A stretch of DNA of 64,000 bases from NCBI RefSeq assembly GCF_004283755.1, contig NZ_SHMH01000001.1, positions 62,001 to 126,000 on the forward strand. Reading direction: 5' to 3'. The position numbers and the translations under genes are program-made. Origin of the DNA: Pseudoxanthomonas winnipegensis. GTDB taxonomy: Bacteria > Pseudomonadota > Gammaproteobacteria > Xanthomonadales > Xanthomonadaceae. Positions 8,801-17,962 of the stretch are shown here, piece by piece. The notes beneath the pieces were generated by a model. It saw only the letters and a program-made list of their open reading frames with translations. It searched no databases and had not been told where the DNA came from. How positions within the stretch are numbered: the first letter of the stretch is position 1; the number at the start of each line of letters is the position of its first letter.

Positions 8801-11800
8801 GCCGGAGATCGCCTGCGCCCACAGCGCCGGCTGGGCGCGGCGGTTCTGGCGCAGGGTGTCGGCGTCGGCGCGCAGCACCGGGTCGGGCTGCAGCACCAGC
8901 GCGGCCAGGCGCTCGTAGACCTGTACGTCGGCCTCGTGCGCGTTGATCTGGCGGTGCACGACCTGGCTGTGGGTCCAGGCCAGGTCGAACACGCGGTCGG
9001 CCAGGCGCCGGTCGCGGTACTTTTCGATCAGCGCATCGCAGGCGGCCTCGTCCTCGCCCACGCCGGTGACCAGGTCGAGCACGGCCTGCTGGCCGGGCTG
9101 CAGGGTGATGCGCACGCGGATGGCGACGATCGGGTCGAGCACCGAGCCTTCGCTGTTGTCCAGCGCCAGGCGCTCCATCGCCAGCGGCCGCGCCGCGCTG
9201 CGCCCGCGGCCGATGAAGCGGGCGCGGTCGGTCTCGTAGGAGATCTGTTCGATGTCGCAGTCGTGCGCGGCCACCAGATGCAGCAGCTGCGGCGGCCGCT
9301 CGCCGGCCTCGCGCGCGCGGCGCCGGCAGACGATGGCCTGCTTGGCGGCCAGGATGCGGGTCTGCACGAACAGATTGCCGAAGGCCGGGTGCGCCTCGTC
9401 GGCGCGCGGCGCCTGCAGCACGACCTCGGCATAGGTGGTGACCTCGACGGTGCGCGGATGGCGCGCGCGGTTCTTCAGCCGCAGGCGGCGCAGCTCGATG
9501 TCGTCCTCGGCCGACACGGCGATCTCCAGATGGCTGTCGATGCCGCGGTGGCGCACGCGGAACTCGGCCTTGGCCTGGGAGAAGATCGCCTCGAAGTGCT
9601 GGGTGCGCACGCAGGTGGGCTGATACGCGGCCGACCAGTACTCGCCCGATTCGGCATCGCGCAGATAGCAGAAGCTGCCGTAGGCATCGCGCGTGGGGTC
9701 CTCGCGCCAGCGCGTGAGCGCGGTGCCTTCCAGGCGCGTATAGCCGCCGCCGGCCACGGTGAGCATGGCGTGGTAGCGCCCGTTGGACAGCAGCTGCACC
9801 TCCGGGCGCGGGCCGTCGGGATCGCGCAGGATGCGCAGCTGCGGCCCGGCCGCGGCCGCTGCGCCGTCGGCGGGGCTGGGCGCCTCGGACTCGTGCGCCG
9901 GCACCACGCCGGCGGCGGGCATGCGCTCCTGCAGCAGCAGCAGGGCCGCGCGCAGTGCCGGGTCGGCGGCGAAGCGCTTCTGCATCGGCTGTTCGACCAG
10001 CAGGTGGTCCAGCGACAGCAGCGCCATGCCCTGGTGATGGGCCATGTAGGAGCGGATCACCACGTGGCGTTCGCCGCGCGGCAGGCGCTCGGCGGTGTAG
10101 TCCACCGCCTCGTACATGCCGAACGCGCCGGAGAAGCCCTGCGCGGCCATCGCCTGCAGGTTCTCCAGCGCCGCCGGCGGATGCACCATCAGCGCCATCA
10201 CCGTGGCGTAGGGCGCGATCACCGCGTCCTGCGCCAGGCCGCGCTTGAGCCCCAGTCCCGGCACGCCGAAGGCGCGGTACTGGTAGTTCATGTTCACGTC
10301 CACGGCGTTGTAGCCGGACTCGGACACGCCCCAGGGGATCTGCCGCGCCTGGCCGTATTCGATCTGCGCCTGGACCACGCCGTGCGCGGTCTGGTCGAGC
10401 AGCGAGCCGGGGTAGCTGGGCATCACCAGCTGCGGCATCAGGTACTCGAACATCGAGCCGCTCCAGGACACCAGCACCGGCTCGCCGCCGCCCTCGGTCA
10501 GCAGCCGGCCCAGGGCGAACCAGCTCTCCTGCGGCAGCTGGCCCTGGGCGATGGCCACGAAGCAGCCCAGCCGCGCCTCGGAGGCCAGCAGGTCGTAGAA
10601 GCCCGCGTCCAGGCGGCTCTCATCGACGTTGTAGCCGATCGACAGCATCCGCTGCGCCGGGTCGTAGAGGAAGCGATAGTCCTGCTCGGCGTGCCGCGCG
10701 GCCAGTTCGGCCAGCGCTTCCAGCTCGTCCAGCTGGCGCGCCGCGAGGCCGCCGGGCTCGGCATCGGCCAGCGCGCGCAACGTGGCCGGCACGGCGTGCT
10801 CGCCGGCCGGCAGGGGGCCGGCCTGTTCCAGCATCGCCAGCGCGGACTGGCAGGCCTCCAGCAGACGCGCCGGCCAGTCGATGGGCGCACGCGGCAGGGC
10901 GGCCTGCGTGGCGGCGGCGTCCAGCGCCTGCGCGCGTTCGAGCAGCGTGCGGACCTGCGGCGCAGATGCGTGCTCATCGGTGCGCAGCGGCCGCAGCGTG
11001 TCGGCGAAGGCCTGCAGCGGGGCGGCCAGCGCCTCGCCCAGACCTGCGCGCTGGGCATCGTCTTCCAGCGCGCCCAGGGTGTCGGCCAGGCCGTCGAAGG
11101 TCTTGGGCGCCAGCAGCGGCGCATCGGCCAGCTGCAGCAAGCCCTGGCGCAGGGTCAGCAGATGGCCGGTGAGGTTGCCGCTGTCCACGGTGGACACGTA
11201 GCGCGGCGCCAGCGGACGCAGCGTGTCGGTGGTGTACCAGTTGTAGAGGTGGCCGCGATGGCGTTCCAGCCGGCCCAGCGTGTCCAGCGCGCCGCGCACG
11301 CGCGTCAGCACGCCGGGCAGCTGCAGATAGCCCATGTCCCAGGCCGAGAGGTTGGCCAGCAGCGACAGGCCGATGTTGGTGGGCGAGGTGCGCCGGGCCA
11401 GCACCTGCGCCGGATGTTCCTGCAGGTTGTCCGGCGGCAGCCAGTGCTCCTGTGGGCCGACCCAGGTCTCGAAGAACGCCCAGGTGCGCCGCGCCAGCTG
11501 GCCCAGGAAGCGGCGCTGCGCGCCGTCCAGATGGGTCGAGGCCGCCGGCGGGCGCCGGCCCAGCCAGCCCATCAGCCAGGGCGAGGCCGCCCACAGCGCC
11601 AGGCACGGCACGGCCGCCGGCAGCGCCCACGGCTGCAGCAGCGCCACGGCCGCCAGCACCACCACGGCGAACACCGTCACCGGCCACATCAGCGCCACTT
11701 CCGGCATCTGCCCGCGCACGCTGCGCTCGACATCGCGCGAGACGTTCCACTGCAGCAGGTGCCGGCGCGAAACCGCCAGGCGCCACAGCGTGCGCACGAT

Positions 11801-14560
11801 CGCCAGCGCATTGCTGCCGGCCTGGTGCGGCAGGCAGGCGAAGGTCACTGCCGCCCGGCGCAGCTCGCGCAGGGTGCGCGTGCGCAGCAGCGACAGGTGC
11901 GCATCCAGCGGCAGCTCGCCCGGGCCGGCCAGCGCATCGCGCAGCGCCGCCAGCAGCGGCGGCAGCCACCACGGGCACAGCAGCCACAGCGTCCACACCA
12001 GCGGCGCGGGCACCGCGCACCAGCCGGCCACCAGCAGGGTCAGCGCGGCGATCGGCACCAGGCTGCGGCGCAGGTTGTCGGCCAGCTTGCCGCGCGAGAG
12101 CCAGGACAGCGGGCTGCGCTCCCAGCCGCGCGCGGTCGGCACGCGCGGCAGCAGCCACGGCAGCAGCTGCCAGTCGCCGCGCACCCAGCGCTGGCGGCGC
12201 TTGGCATCGGCGAAATAGCGCTCGGGATAGTCCTCGTACAGGCGCACCTGGCTGACCAGCCCGGCGCGCGCGTAGCAGCCTTCCAGCAGGTCGTGGCTGA
12301 GGATGGCGTTGTCGGGCATGCGCCCGGCCAGCACCTGTTCGAACGCCTCGACCTCGTAGATGCCCTTGCCGACGAACGAGCCCTCGGCGAACAGGTCCTG
12401 GTACACATCGGAAATGGTGCGCGTATACGGGTCGATGCCCGCCTCGCTGCCGAACATGCGCGCATAGCGCGAACGCAGCGCCATCGCGCTGCCCAGGCCC
12501 GGCTGCAGGATGCCGTAGCCGCGCACCACCGTGCGCGTGTCCGGATCGACCACCGGCCGGTTGAGCGGATGGGCCATGGTGCCCACCAGCGCGCGCGCCG
12601 ATTCCAGCGGCAGCTGAGTGTCGGCATCCAGAGTGATGACATAGCGCACCCCGCGCAGCACCTCGGTGCGCCCGACGATGCAGCTGAACGGCGCGGCGTC
12701 GCCCTCGCACAGCAGCGCGTTGAGCGCGGCCAGCTTGCCGCGCTTGCGCTCCAGGCCCATCCAGCGGCCCTCGTGCGGATTCCACTGGCGCGGGCGGTGG
12801 AACAGGTAGAACAGCTCGCCTTCGGCCGCATCGCGGCCCTGTCCATGGCGGGCGTTGAGCGCGGCGATGCGCGCCTGGGCGTGGGCCAGCACGGCCGCAT
12901 CCTGGGGCAGGTGTTCCTGCGCGGCATCGGCGAAGTCGGTCAGCAGGCCGAAGTGCAGATGCGGCCCGCGATTGGCCAGGAACCGCACCTCCAGCGCATC
13001 GACCAGTTCATCGACCGCCTCGGTGTCGGGGATCATCGAGGGCACGATCACCAGCGTGCGCGCCTGCGCCGGGATGCCGGCCTGGTAATCCAGGCTGGGC
13101 AGCGGATGCGGCGTCGCCAGGTTGCTCGCGGTCCAGTTGACCAGCGCCACGCCCAGCTCGCTGAAGGCCAGCAGCGCCAGCACCGCCGCGCCGGCCACCC
13201 AGCCCCAGGCCGGCACGGACGGGGCCAGGGTGCTGGCCAGCAGGCCGGCGGCGAACAGCGCGGCGAACACTGCGATCGGCCCGACATAGGCCAGCAGCGG
13301 CACCGGCCGCACATCGGGCAGCAGCCGGCGCCAGCCGCGGCCGGCCAGCGTGCGCGCGATCTCGCGCGCGCCGTCGCCCAGCAGCCACCAGCCGACGTGG
13401 CCGTGGCCCTCCGGCGCCGCGGCCGCGGCCGCGCGTGCGCGTTCCAGCACCATCGCCGCGATCTCGCCTTCCGGCCGCCCGGCGCGCCGGGCCACGGTCT
13501 CGACCACGCGCCGGTACTGGTCGCGGCTGGCGAAGTCCATGGCCGGATAGGTGCCGTCCGGGTCCTGGCGCAGCAGGTGTTCGATCACGCTGCAGCGCTC
13601 GACGAAGCCGCGCCAGTCCATGCTGGTGATGAAGCGCAGGCTGCCGATGCTGTTGCGGATCGAAGCCTGCGCCGCGGCCTGGCGAATGCTTTCGCGCTGG
13701 ACCACGGCCTCCAGCGAGCGCCCGCTCTCGGCCACCCACTGCTCCACCCAGTCGATCGGCATGTGCGTGGCGAAGTTGCCGCCGCGCAGGTGGCGCAGCA
13801 GTTCGGACACGAAGGCCCCGCGCACCGGCGGCTGCGAGCGCAGCATGTCGGCCAGCACCAGCACCACGTCCTTGGGCGCGCGCTGGGCGGCTTCAGCCAT
13901 GCGCTTGGCCCAGGCCTGGGCCAGGCGGTGATCGCCGACGTCGCGGGTGATGCGCGCGGCGATGCGGCGCAGGTTCTCGATCACCGCCAGGCGCAGCATG
14001 ATCGGCACCGCCCACAGCTCGCCGATGCTCAGCGCCTGTTCCTGCTGGTAGCCCTTGACCAGGCGCTCCAGGGTCTCGGCATCGACCTGGCCATCGCCGT
14101 GGGACACCGCCTGCATGGCCAGGTCGTAGACCCGCGGCAGGCCGGCCGACGGCCCGCTGGCCAGCGCCGGCAGCGCCCGGCTGTAGCCGCTGGGCAGGTG
14201 GCGCCGCGCCAGCCGCACCTGCTCGTCGATCAGGTAGTAGTTGTCCAGCAGCCATTCGCCGGCCGGGACCATCGGCAGCTTGTCGCGGGCGAAGGCGTCC
14301 AGGGCCTGGACCGCGCCCTCGAGCACCGCGCCGTTCTCGGCCAGCCGCGCCAGCATCCGCTCCGGGCCCTGCCCGGCCTGCAGCGTGTGCTGCTGGGACA
14401 GGCGCCGGCCCAGCTGTTCCATCTGGGTGGCGTTGAACAGCTGGGCGCGCAGCGGCGGCTCGGGCGTGGCGGTGCGGACCGCGTCGCGGTGGCGCTGCCG
14501 CCAACGCGCCAGCAACCGCCTCAAGATCCTCCTGCCCCGCCGCCGCCACCCTGCACGCAT
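5873..14560 (-). CDS. ndvB: Cyclic beta-1,2-glucan synthase (NdvB/Cgs)
   Basis: 2895 residues, close to the usual 2800-2900 for the family. Seen in order: a helical N-terminal region (LLDNYYLIDEQVRLARRHLP near residue 110); membrane helices near 405-470; a GT84 glycosyltransferase domain with the donor-binding motif DADTQLP near 643 and QRWVRGDWQ; more membrane helices; a glycoamylase-like domain (SIGYNVDESRLDAGFYDLLASEARL); and a C-terminal GH94 phosphorylase-like domain with GTGDWNDGMNKVGEHGRG near 2575. Family knowledge: the enzyme uses UDP-glucose at the inner membrane, starts on itself, elongates, and closes the ring; the GH94 part controls chain length. The glucan is periplasmic or secreted and matters for osmotic adaptation and, in Xanthomonas, for suppression of plant defence. 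Confidence 0.96.
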   Translation of the reverse strand: MRAGWRRRGRRILRRLLARWRQRHRDAVRTATPEPPLRAQLFNATQMEQLGRRLSQQHTLQAGQGPERMLARLAENGAVLEGAVQALDAFARDKLPMVPAGEWLLDNYYLIDEQVRLARRHLPSGYSRALPALASGPSAGLPRVYDLAMQAVSHGDGQVDAETLERLVKGYQQEQALSIGELWAVPIMLRLAVIENLRRIAARITRDVGDHRLAQAWAKRMAEAAQRAPKDVVLVLADMLRSQPPVRGAFVSELLRHLRGGNFATHMPIDWVEQWVAESGRSLEAVVQRESIRQAAAQASIRNSIGSLRFITSMDWRGFVERCSVIEHLLRQDPDGTYPAMDFASRDQYRRVVETVARRAGRPEGEIAAMVLERARAAAAAAPEGHGHVGWWLLGDGAREIARTLAGRGWRRLLPDVRPVPLLAYVGPIAVFAALFAAGLLASTLAPSVPAWGWVAGAAVLALLAFSELGVALVNWTASNLATPHPLPSLDYQAGIPAQARTLVIVPSMIPDTEAVDELVDALEVRFLANRGPHLHFGLLTDFADAAQEHLPQDAAVLAHAQARIAALNARHGQGRDAAEGELFYLFHRPRQWNPHEGRWMGLERKRGKLAALNALLCEGDAAPFSCIVGRTEVLRGVRYVITLDADTQLPLESARALVGTMAHPLNRPVVDPDTRTVVRGYGILQPGLGSAMALRSRYARMFGSEAGIDPYTRTISDVYQDLFAEGSFVGKGIYEVEAFEQVLAGRMPDNAILSHDLLEGCYARAGLVSQVRLYEDYPERYFADAKRRQRWVRGDWQLLPWLLPRVPTARGWERSPLSWLSRGKLADNLRRSLVPIAALTLLVAGWCAVPAPLVWTLWLLCPWWLPPLLAALRDALAGPGELPLDAHLSLLRTRTLRELRRAAVTFACLPHQAGSNALAIVRTLWRLAVSRRHLLQWNVSRDVERSVRGQMPEVALMWPVTVFAVVVLAAVALLQPWALPAAVPCLALWAASPWLMGWLGRRPPAASTHLDGAQRRFLGQLARRTWAFFETWVGPQEHWLPPDNLQEHPAQVLARRTSPTNIGLSLLANLSAWDMGYLQLPGVLTRVRGALDTLGRLERHRGHLYNWYTTDTLRPLAPRYVSTVDSGNLTGHLLTLRQGLLQLADAPLLAPKTFDGLADTLGALEDDAQRAGLGEALAAPLQAFADTLRPLRTDEHASAPQVRTLLERAQALDAAATQAALPRAPIDWPARLLEACQSALAMLEQAGPLPAGEHAVPATLRALADAEPGGLAARQLDELEALAELAARHAEQDYRFLYDPAQRMLSIGYNVDESRLDAGFYDLLASEARLGCFVAIAQGQLPQESWFALGRLLTEGGGEPVLVSWSGSMFEYLMPQLVMPSYPGSLLDQTAHGVVQAQIEYGQARQIPWGVSESGYNAVDVNMNYQYRAFGVPGLGLKRGLAQDAVIAPYATVMALMVHPPAALENLQAMAAQGFSGAFGMYEAVDYTAERLPRGERHVVIRSYMAHHQGMALLSLDHLLVEQPMQKRFAADPALRAALLLLQERMPAAGVVPAHESEAPSPADGAAAAAGPQLRILRDPDGPRPEVQLLSNGRYHAMLTVAGGGYTRLEGTALTRWREDPTRDAYGSFCYLRDAESGEYWSAAYQPTCVRTQHFEAIFSQAKAEFRVRHRGIDSHLEIAVSAEDDIELRRLRLKNRARHPRTVEVTTYAEVVLQAPRADEAHPAFGNLFVQTRILAAKQAIVCRRRAREAGERPPQLLHLVAAHDCDIEQISYETDRARFIGRGRSAARPLAMERLALDNSEGSVLDPIVAIRVRITLQPGQQAVLDLVTGVGEDEAACDALIEKYRDRRLADRVFDLAWTHSQVVHRQINAHEADVQVYERLAALVLQPDPVLRADADTLRQNRRAQPALWAQAISGDLPIVLLQVSDVDHLPLVEQVVQAHQYWRLKGLETDLVIWNESQAGYRQQLQEQILALLARDQRAEVLERRGGIFVRAVQQLGQEDRVLLLSVARVVLTDRAGTLAEQVDRLPVLEREPPAPLPAQPPRPAAWRAGEGAVAGLPPVVQTDPADEDPWPFEPLQAGPLQFDNGTGGFSADGREYVITVAPGRPTPAPWSNLLANPVLGAVVTESGAGYSWGENAHEYRLTPWDNDPVCDSSGEAFYLRDEDSGQLWSPTPLPCSGSGAYRVRHGFGYSVFEHVEDGIHSELWLYVDAELAVKYSVLRLRNLSGRARRLSATGYVEWVLADLRSRSQMHLITDVDIASGVLTARNPFNGDFEGCCAFFDVDAGVNPEDGTLLRQFTADRLEFLGRNGSLAAPAGLRREGLSGRFGPGLDACAALQVPIALEAGGSFETTFRLGMAADVGATLELARRTRGAGAAHDALDRVRIHWRGVLGGIRVNTPDPAFDLLVNGWLLYQVIASRYFGRSGFYQSGGAWGFRDQLQDCMAMVHALPQVAREHLLRAAAQQFPQGDAMHWWHPPTGRGVRTRCSDDYLWLPLATCRYLDVTQDWGVLEARARFVEGRLVNDDEESYYDLPVVSAGDASLYEHCVLALRRGCRLLGERGLPLMGTGDWNDGMNKVGEHGRGESVWLGFFLIHVLKAFVPVARRRGESAFADWCQAQADTLAARIEEHAWDGGWYRRAWFDDGTPLGSAQAQECRIDSISQSWAVLSGAGQAQRVQQAMAALDTHLVKPEAGIIQLLDPPFDRHGPDPGYIRGYVPGVRENGGQYTHAAVWTVMAFAELGQVERAWQLLEMINPIHHARDAQGVARYRVEPYVMAADVYAVGDHAGSGGWTWYTGSAGWMYRLLLESLLGLRREGQMLTLEPRVPAGWEAFSLQYAAGQATYAITVRYGEAAAPSLSVDGVRQPGNRFALHDDGAVHQVQINLPGGSS

Positions 14561-14700
14561 CTGACATCCCGTTGATCAGTGGAAGGAAGGCGCGCACCTC
14601 TTGCCGGGCAACGATGCGCGACCGCTGCCTTGAAGAGACCAAGCACCTTCCGGAGATCCTTGATCCCCCGTCCACGCCCTGGGCAGGGAGCCAAAGACAA

Positions 14701-14728
14701 ACAGGCCGAAGCGAATGCCTCGGCCTGT
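14701..14728 (-). terminator. Rho-independent terminator after the CsbD-like gene
   Basis: ACAGGCCGA (14701-14709) and TCGGCCTGT (14720-14728) form a perfect 9-bp stem. On the minus strand it is followed by TTTGTCTTT. It lies 59 bases past the csbD-like stop and upstream of the glucan synthase gene. Nothing else is visible in 14561-14787. Confidence 0.75.
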
Positions 14729-14787
14729 CAGCTGATACGCCAGCACGCGTGATCGCCCCGTGGCGGACGCGTCGGGCCTGCCCGCAC

Positions 14788-14967
14788 TCAGTGCTTGGGG
14801 CGACGGGCCGCGTCTGCCGCCTTGCCCACGTCCTGCTGGACCTTGCCGGCGTTCTTCTCCAGCTTGCCGGCCGCTTCCTTGGTCTTGTTGCCGGTCAGCT
14901 TGCCGGCGGCTTCCTTCAGGCCGCCCTTGACCTGGTGCTTGGCACCTTCCACGCGATTCTTGTCCAT
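14788..14967 (-). CDS. CsbD-family stress-response protein
   Basis: 59 residues from MDKNRVEGAKHQVKGG. Seen: the CsbD pattern of Lys/Gly/Ala/Glu-rich amphipathic repeats (GGLKEAAGKLTGNKTKEAAGKLEKNAGKVQQDVGKAAD). Family knowledge: CsbD/YjbJ proteins are small, very hydrophilic, abundant under general stress and stationary phase; their molecular role is unclear. The start was chosen at MDKNRVEG because the in-frame upstream extension is unlike the family. A terminator follows at 14701-14728. Confidence 0.88.
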   Translation of the reverse strand: MDKNRVEGAKHQVKGGLKEAAGKLTGNKTKEAAGKLEKNAGKVQQDVGKAADAARRPKH

Positions 14968-15155
14968 CGTGCGTACTCGCTCGAGCTCACCACACATGTG
15001 GCGCAGACCGTGTAGACCCGCGCGCGCAATGCAGGAGTGAAAGAAGTGCACGGACGCCTTCACGCGCACCGATGGATCGGCGTGCGGCACCGGTCCGCCG
15101 TGCGCCGGTCATGGCTTTCTGCCAAGCTCGAAGGCCCTCATCGCCTGTGTCCCGC

Positions 15156-16403
15156 ATGTTTTCGTCTGCTTTTCGGGCCGCGTGGCTGGCCGGCCTGTTG
15201 CTGCTGTCGGCCTGCGCCTCCGCGCCGACCCGGCCCGCGCCCCCCGACCCGGTCCTGCTGATCTCCATCGACGCCCTGCGCGCCAGTTACCTGGGCCGGG
15301 GCGACACGCCGCACCTGGACGCGCTGGCGCGCGACGGCGTGCGCGCGCAGTGGATGACACCCTCGTATCCGTCGCTGACCTTCCCCAACCACTACACCCT
15401 GGTCACCGGCCAGCGCCCGGACCACCACGGCGTGATCCACAACTCCATGCGCGAGGCAGGCCTGGGCGAATTCAAGGTCGCCGACACCCAGGCCACCGGG
15501 GATGCGCGCTGGTGGAGCGAGGCCACGCCGATCTGGGTCACCGCCGAACAGCACGGCCTGAAGACCGCGATCTGGGCCTGGCCCGGCAGCAGCGCGCCCA
15601 TCGGCGGCGTGCGCCCCAACGAATACCGCCTGTTCGATACCGCCATCCCGGCCGCCACCCGCGCCGCCGATGTGGCCGGCTGGCTGACCGGACCGGTCCA
15701 GGCACGGCCGGCGCTGGCCGCGCTGTACATGGAGGACGTGGACGAGGAGGGCCACAACCACGGCCCCGATTCGCCGCAGGTGCGCGAGGCCCTGCGCCGT
15801 GTGGACGCCGCCGTGGGCGCGCTGCTGGACACGCTGAGGGCGCACGGCCAGCTGGAGCGCACCAACATCGTGATCGTCTCCGACCACGGCATGGCCACCG
15901 TCGCCCCCGAGCACGTGATCGCGGTGGAGGACATGGTCAGCAAGCAGGAGGCAGTGGTGGTGTCGGTCGGCCAGGTGGTCGGCGTGCAGCCCAACCCGGG
16001 CTTCGAGGCGGCGGTCGAAGCCCGCCTGCTCGGCCGCCACCCGCCGTACACCTGCTGGCGCAAGGGCGAACTGCCGGCGCGCTGGCACTACGGCAGCAAC
16101 GCGCGCATCCCGCCGATCGTGTGCCAGATGGACGAGGGCTGGGACGCCCTGCCGGCCGAACAGGCCGCGCGCCGCCGCCTGCTCGGCCACGACCGCGGCT
16201 CGCATGGCTACGACCCGGCACTGGAATCGATGCGCGCCATCTTCATCGCCCACGGCCCGGCGTTCCGGCGCGGCGTGGTGCTTCCGGCGTTCGACAACGT
16301 CGATGTTTATCCGCTGCTGGCGCGCCTGCTGCAGGTGCCGCCCCAGCCCAACGACGGCACGCTGGCGCCGCTGCAGGCAGGACTGCAGCCGCCCGCGCAT
16401 TGA
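15156..16403 (+). CDS. Lipoprotein nucleotide pyrophosphatase/phosphodiesterase (NPP family)
   Basis: 415 residues from MFSSAFRAAW. Seen: a lipoprotein signal with lipobox LSAC (Cys20), then the alkaline-phosphatase-superfamily core: Asp39 in ISIDALRASY, nucleophile Thr75 in PSLTFPNHY, Asp196/His200 in EDVDEEGHNHG, Asp243/His244 in SDHGMA, and the late His in GSHGYD. These are the two-zinc ligands and nucleophile of NPP enzymes, as in the structurally studied Xanthomonas NPP. Role: hydrolysis of phosphodiesters or nucleotides on the periplasmic side of the envelope. The start was chosen for the signal peptide; an in-frame Met at 15111 would add 15 residues before it. A monocistronic arrangement is likely. 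Confidence 0.92.
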   Translation: MFSSAFRAAWLAGLLLLSACASAPTRPAPPDPVLLISIDALRASYLGRGDTPHLDALARDGVRAQWMTPSYPSLTFPNHYTLVTGQRPDHHGVIHNSMREAGLGEFKVADTQATGDARWWSEATPIWVTAEQHGLKTAIWAWPGSSAPIGGVRPNEYRLFDTAIPAATRAADVAGWLTGPVQARPALAALYMEDVDEEGHNHGPDSPQVREALRRVDAAVGALLDTLRAHGQLERTNIVIVSDHGMATVAPEHVIAVEDMVSKQEAVVVSVGQVVGVQPNPGFEAAVEARLLGRHPPYTCWRKGELPARWHYGSNARIPPIVCQMDEGWDALPAEQAARRRLLGHDRGSHGYDPALESMRAIFIAHGPAFRRGVVLPAFDNVDVYPLLARLLQVPPQPNDGTLAPLQAGLQPPAH

Positions 16404-16440
16404 TGTCCGAAAACGGCCAGTAGGGCCGCATGGCCGGTGC

Positions 16441-16446
16441 TAGCCT
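16441..16446 (+). promoter_or_regulatory. -10-like box TAGCCT seven bases before alkA start
   Basis: TAGCCT fits TAnnnT, is followed by GCCGGCC and then the ATG at 16454. There is no Shine-Dalgarno sequence. It supports the 16454 start over the upstream in-frame Met at 16430 and suggests a leaderless or near-leaderless transcript. Confidence 0.45.
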
Positions 16447-16453
16447 GCCGGCC

Positions 16454-17962
16454 ATGTCCTCGCCCCTGCCCGATGCCGCCCTGTGCGAACGCGCCCGCCT
16501 GAGCCGCGATGCGCGCTTCGACGGGCTGTTCTTCACCGCCGTGTCCAGCACCGGCATCTATTGCCGCCCGGTGTGCCCGGCGCCGGCGCCGCGGCGCGAG
16601 AACGTCAGCTACTTCCCCTCCGCCGCCGCGGCCGAGGCCGCCGGCTATCGCCCCTGCCTGCGCTGCCGCCCCGAGCTGTCGCCCGAGCACGGCGCCTGGC
16701 GCCGCGGCGACGACGCGGTGGCGCGCGCGCTCAAGCTGATCGACGCCGGCCTGCTGACCGATGCCCCACTGGCGGCGCTGGCGCAGCGCCTGGCCTTGAG
16801 CGAACGCCAGCTGCGGCGGCTGTTCGCCGATCGCCTGGGCACCTCGCCGCTGGGCGTGCACGCCACGCGCCGGCTGCTGTTCGCCAAGCAGCTGCTGACC
16901 GAGACCGCCCTGCCGATCACCGATGTTGCCATGGCCGCCGGCTTCGGCAGCCTGCGGCGCTTCAACACCGTGTTCAAGGAGGCCTATCGCATGGCCCCGC
17001 GCGAGCTGCGCAAGCGCGAGGTGCCGGCGGCGGCCAACGAGACCCTGGTGCTGCGCCTGGGCTATCGCCCGCCGTACGACTTCGGCGCGATGCTCGACTT
17101 CCTGCGCGGGCGCGCGCTGCCGGGCGTGGAGCATGTCGATGCGATCTCCTACGCGCGCGTGGTCGGCCCGATCGAATCCCCGGGCTGGCTGCGTATCAGC
17201 GCCTGGCCCCGCGGCGAACACGCACTGCGGCTGGAACTGCAGCGGATCGCGCCGGCGCGGATGCTGGGCGTGGTCGCGCGGCTGCGTCGCATGTTCGACC
17301 TGGACGCCGATCCGCAGGCGATCGCCGCGGCGCTGGGCCACGACCCGCGCCTGGCGCCGCTGCTCGAGCGAAGGCCCGGCCTGCGCATCCCCAGCGGCTG
17401 GGATGGCTTCGAGATCGCGGTGCGCGCGGTGATCGGCCAGCAGGTCAGCGTGGCCGCCGCGCGCACCTTCACCGCCCGGCTGGCGCAGGCCTTCGGCGCG
17501 CCGCTGCCCGAGCCGCTGCGCAGCGAGGCCCACACGCATCTGTTCCCCACCCCCGAGGCGCTGGCCGACGCCGATCTCACCGCGATCGGCCTGACCCAGG
17601 CGCGCGCGGCCACCGTGCGCACGGTGGCGCAGGCCGTGCTGGACGGGCGCGTGGACTTCCGCCCAGACGCGCCGCTGGACGACTTCGTCGCGCGCTGGGT
17701 CGCCCTGCCCGGCATCGGCCCGTGGACCGCGCACTACCTCGCGCTGCGCGGGCTCGGTCATCCCGACGCCTTCCCGGCCGAGGACCTGGTGCTGCAGCGG
17801 GCCCTGCCCAACGACGGCATGCGCCTGAGCGCGCGCGCACTGGCCGCGCATGCGCAGGCCTGGCGCCCCTGGCGCGGCTACGCCGTGCTGCACCTGTGGA
17901 AGGACGCCATGCCGGCCACGCCCCCCCGATCGCCCGAACGCCCTGCCAAGGACCTGCCATGA
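16454..17962 (+). CDS. alkA: Ada-type activator fused to AlkA DNA-3-methyladenine glycosylase
   Basis: 502 residues from MSSPLPDA. Seen: an Ada N-terminal metal-binding domain with four cysteines (YCRPVC at 37/41, CLRC at 68/71); an AraC-type helix-turn-helix (LAALAQRLALSERQLRRLF and ITDVAMAAGFGSLRRFNTVFKEAY, about 85-180); then an AlkA glycosylase with helix-hairpin-helix LPGIGPWTAHYLALRGLG and the following catalytic Asp in FPAEDLVLQ. Family knowledge: the first Cys accepts a methyl group from phosphotriesters and turns the protein into an activator; the glycosylase excises 3-methyladenine. The stop overlaps the ATG of ogt (ATGA), so the two repair genes are coupled. Self-activation on alkylation damage is expected. 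The whole adaptive response is thus rebuilt in two genes. Confidence 0.93.
   Translation: MSSPLPDAALCERARLSRDARFDGLFFTAVSSTGIYCRPVCPAPAPRRENVSYFPSAAAAEAAGYRPCLRCRPELSPEHGAWRRGDDAVARALKLIDAGLLTDAPLAALAQRLALSERQLRRLFADRLGTSPLGVHATRRLLFAKQLLTETALPITDVAMAAGFGSLRRFNTVFKEAYRMAPRELRKREVPAAANETLVLRLGYRPPYDFGAMLDFLRGRALPGVEHVDAISYARVVGPIESPGWLRISAWPRGEHALRLELQRIAPARMLGVVARLRRMFDLDADPQAIAAALGHDPRLAPLLERRPGLRIPSGWDGFEIAVRAVIGQQVSVAAARTFTARLAQAFGAPLPEPLRSEAHTHLFPTPEALADADLTAIGLTQARAATVRTVAQAVLDGRVDFRPDAPLDDFVARWVALPGIGPWTAHYLALRGLGHPDAFPAEDLVLQRALPNDGMRLSARALAAHAQAWRPWRGYAVLHLWKDAMPATPPRSPERPAKDLP

Noticed and set aside
5909-14575. Open frame of nearly 2900 codons on the plus strand
   Set aside because: It is the antisense of the cyclic glucan synthase gene. 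The high third-position GC removes stop codons on the other strand; the translation is Gln/Arg/Ala/His-rich and has no domain.
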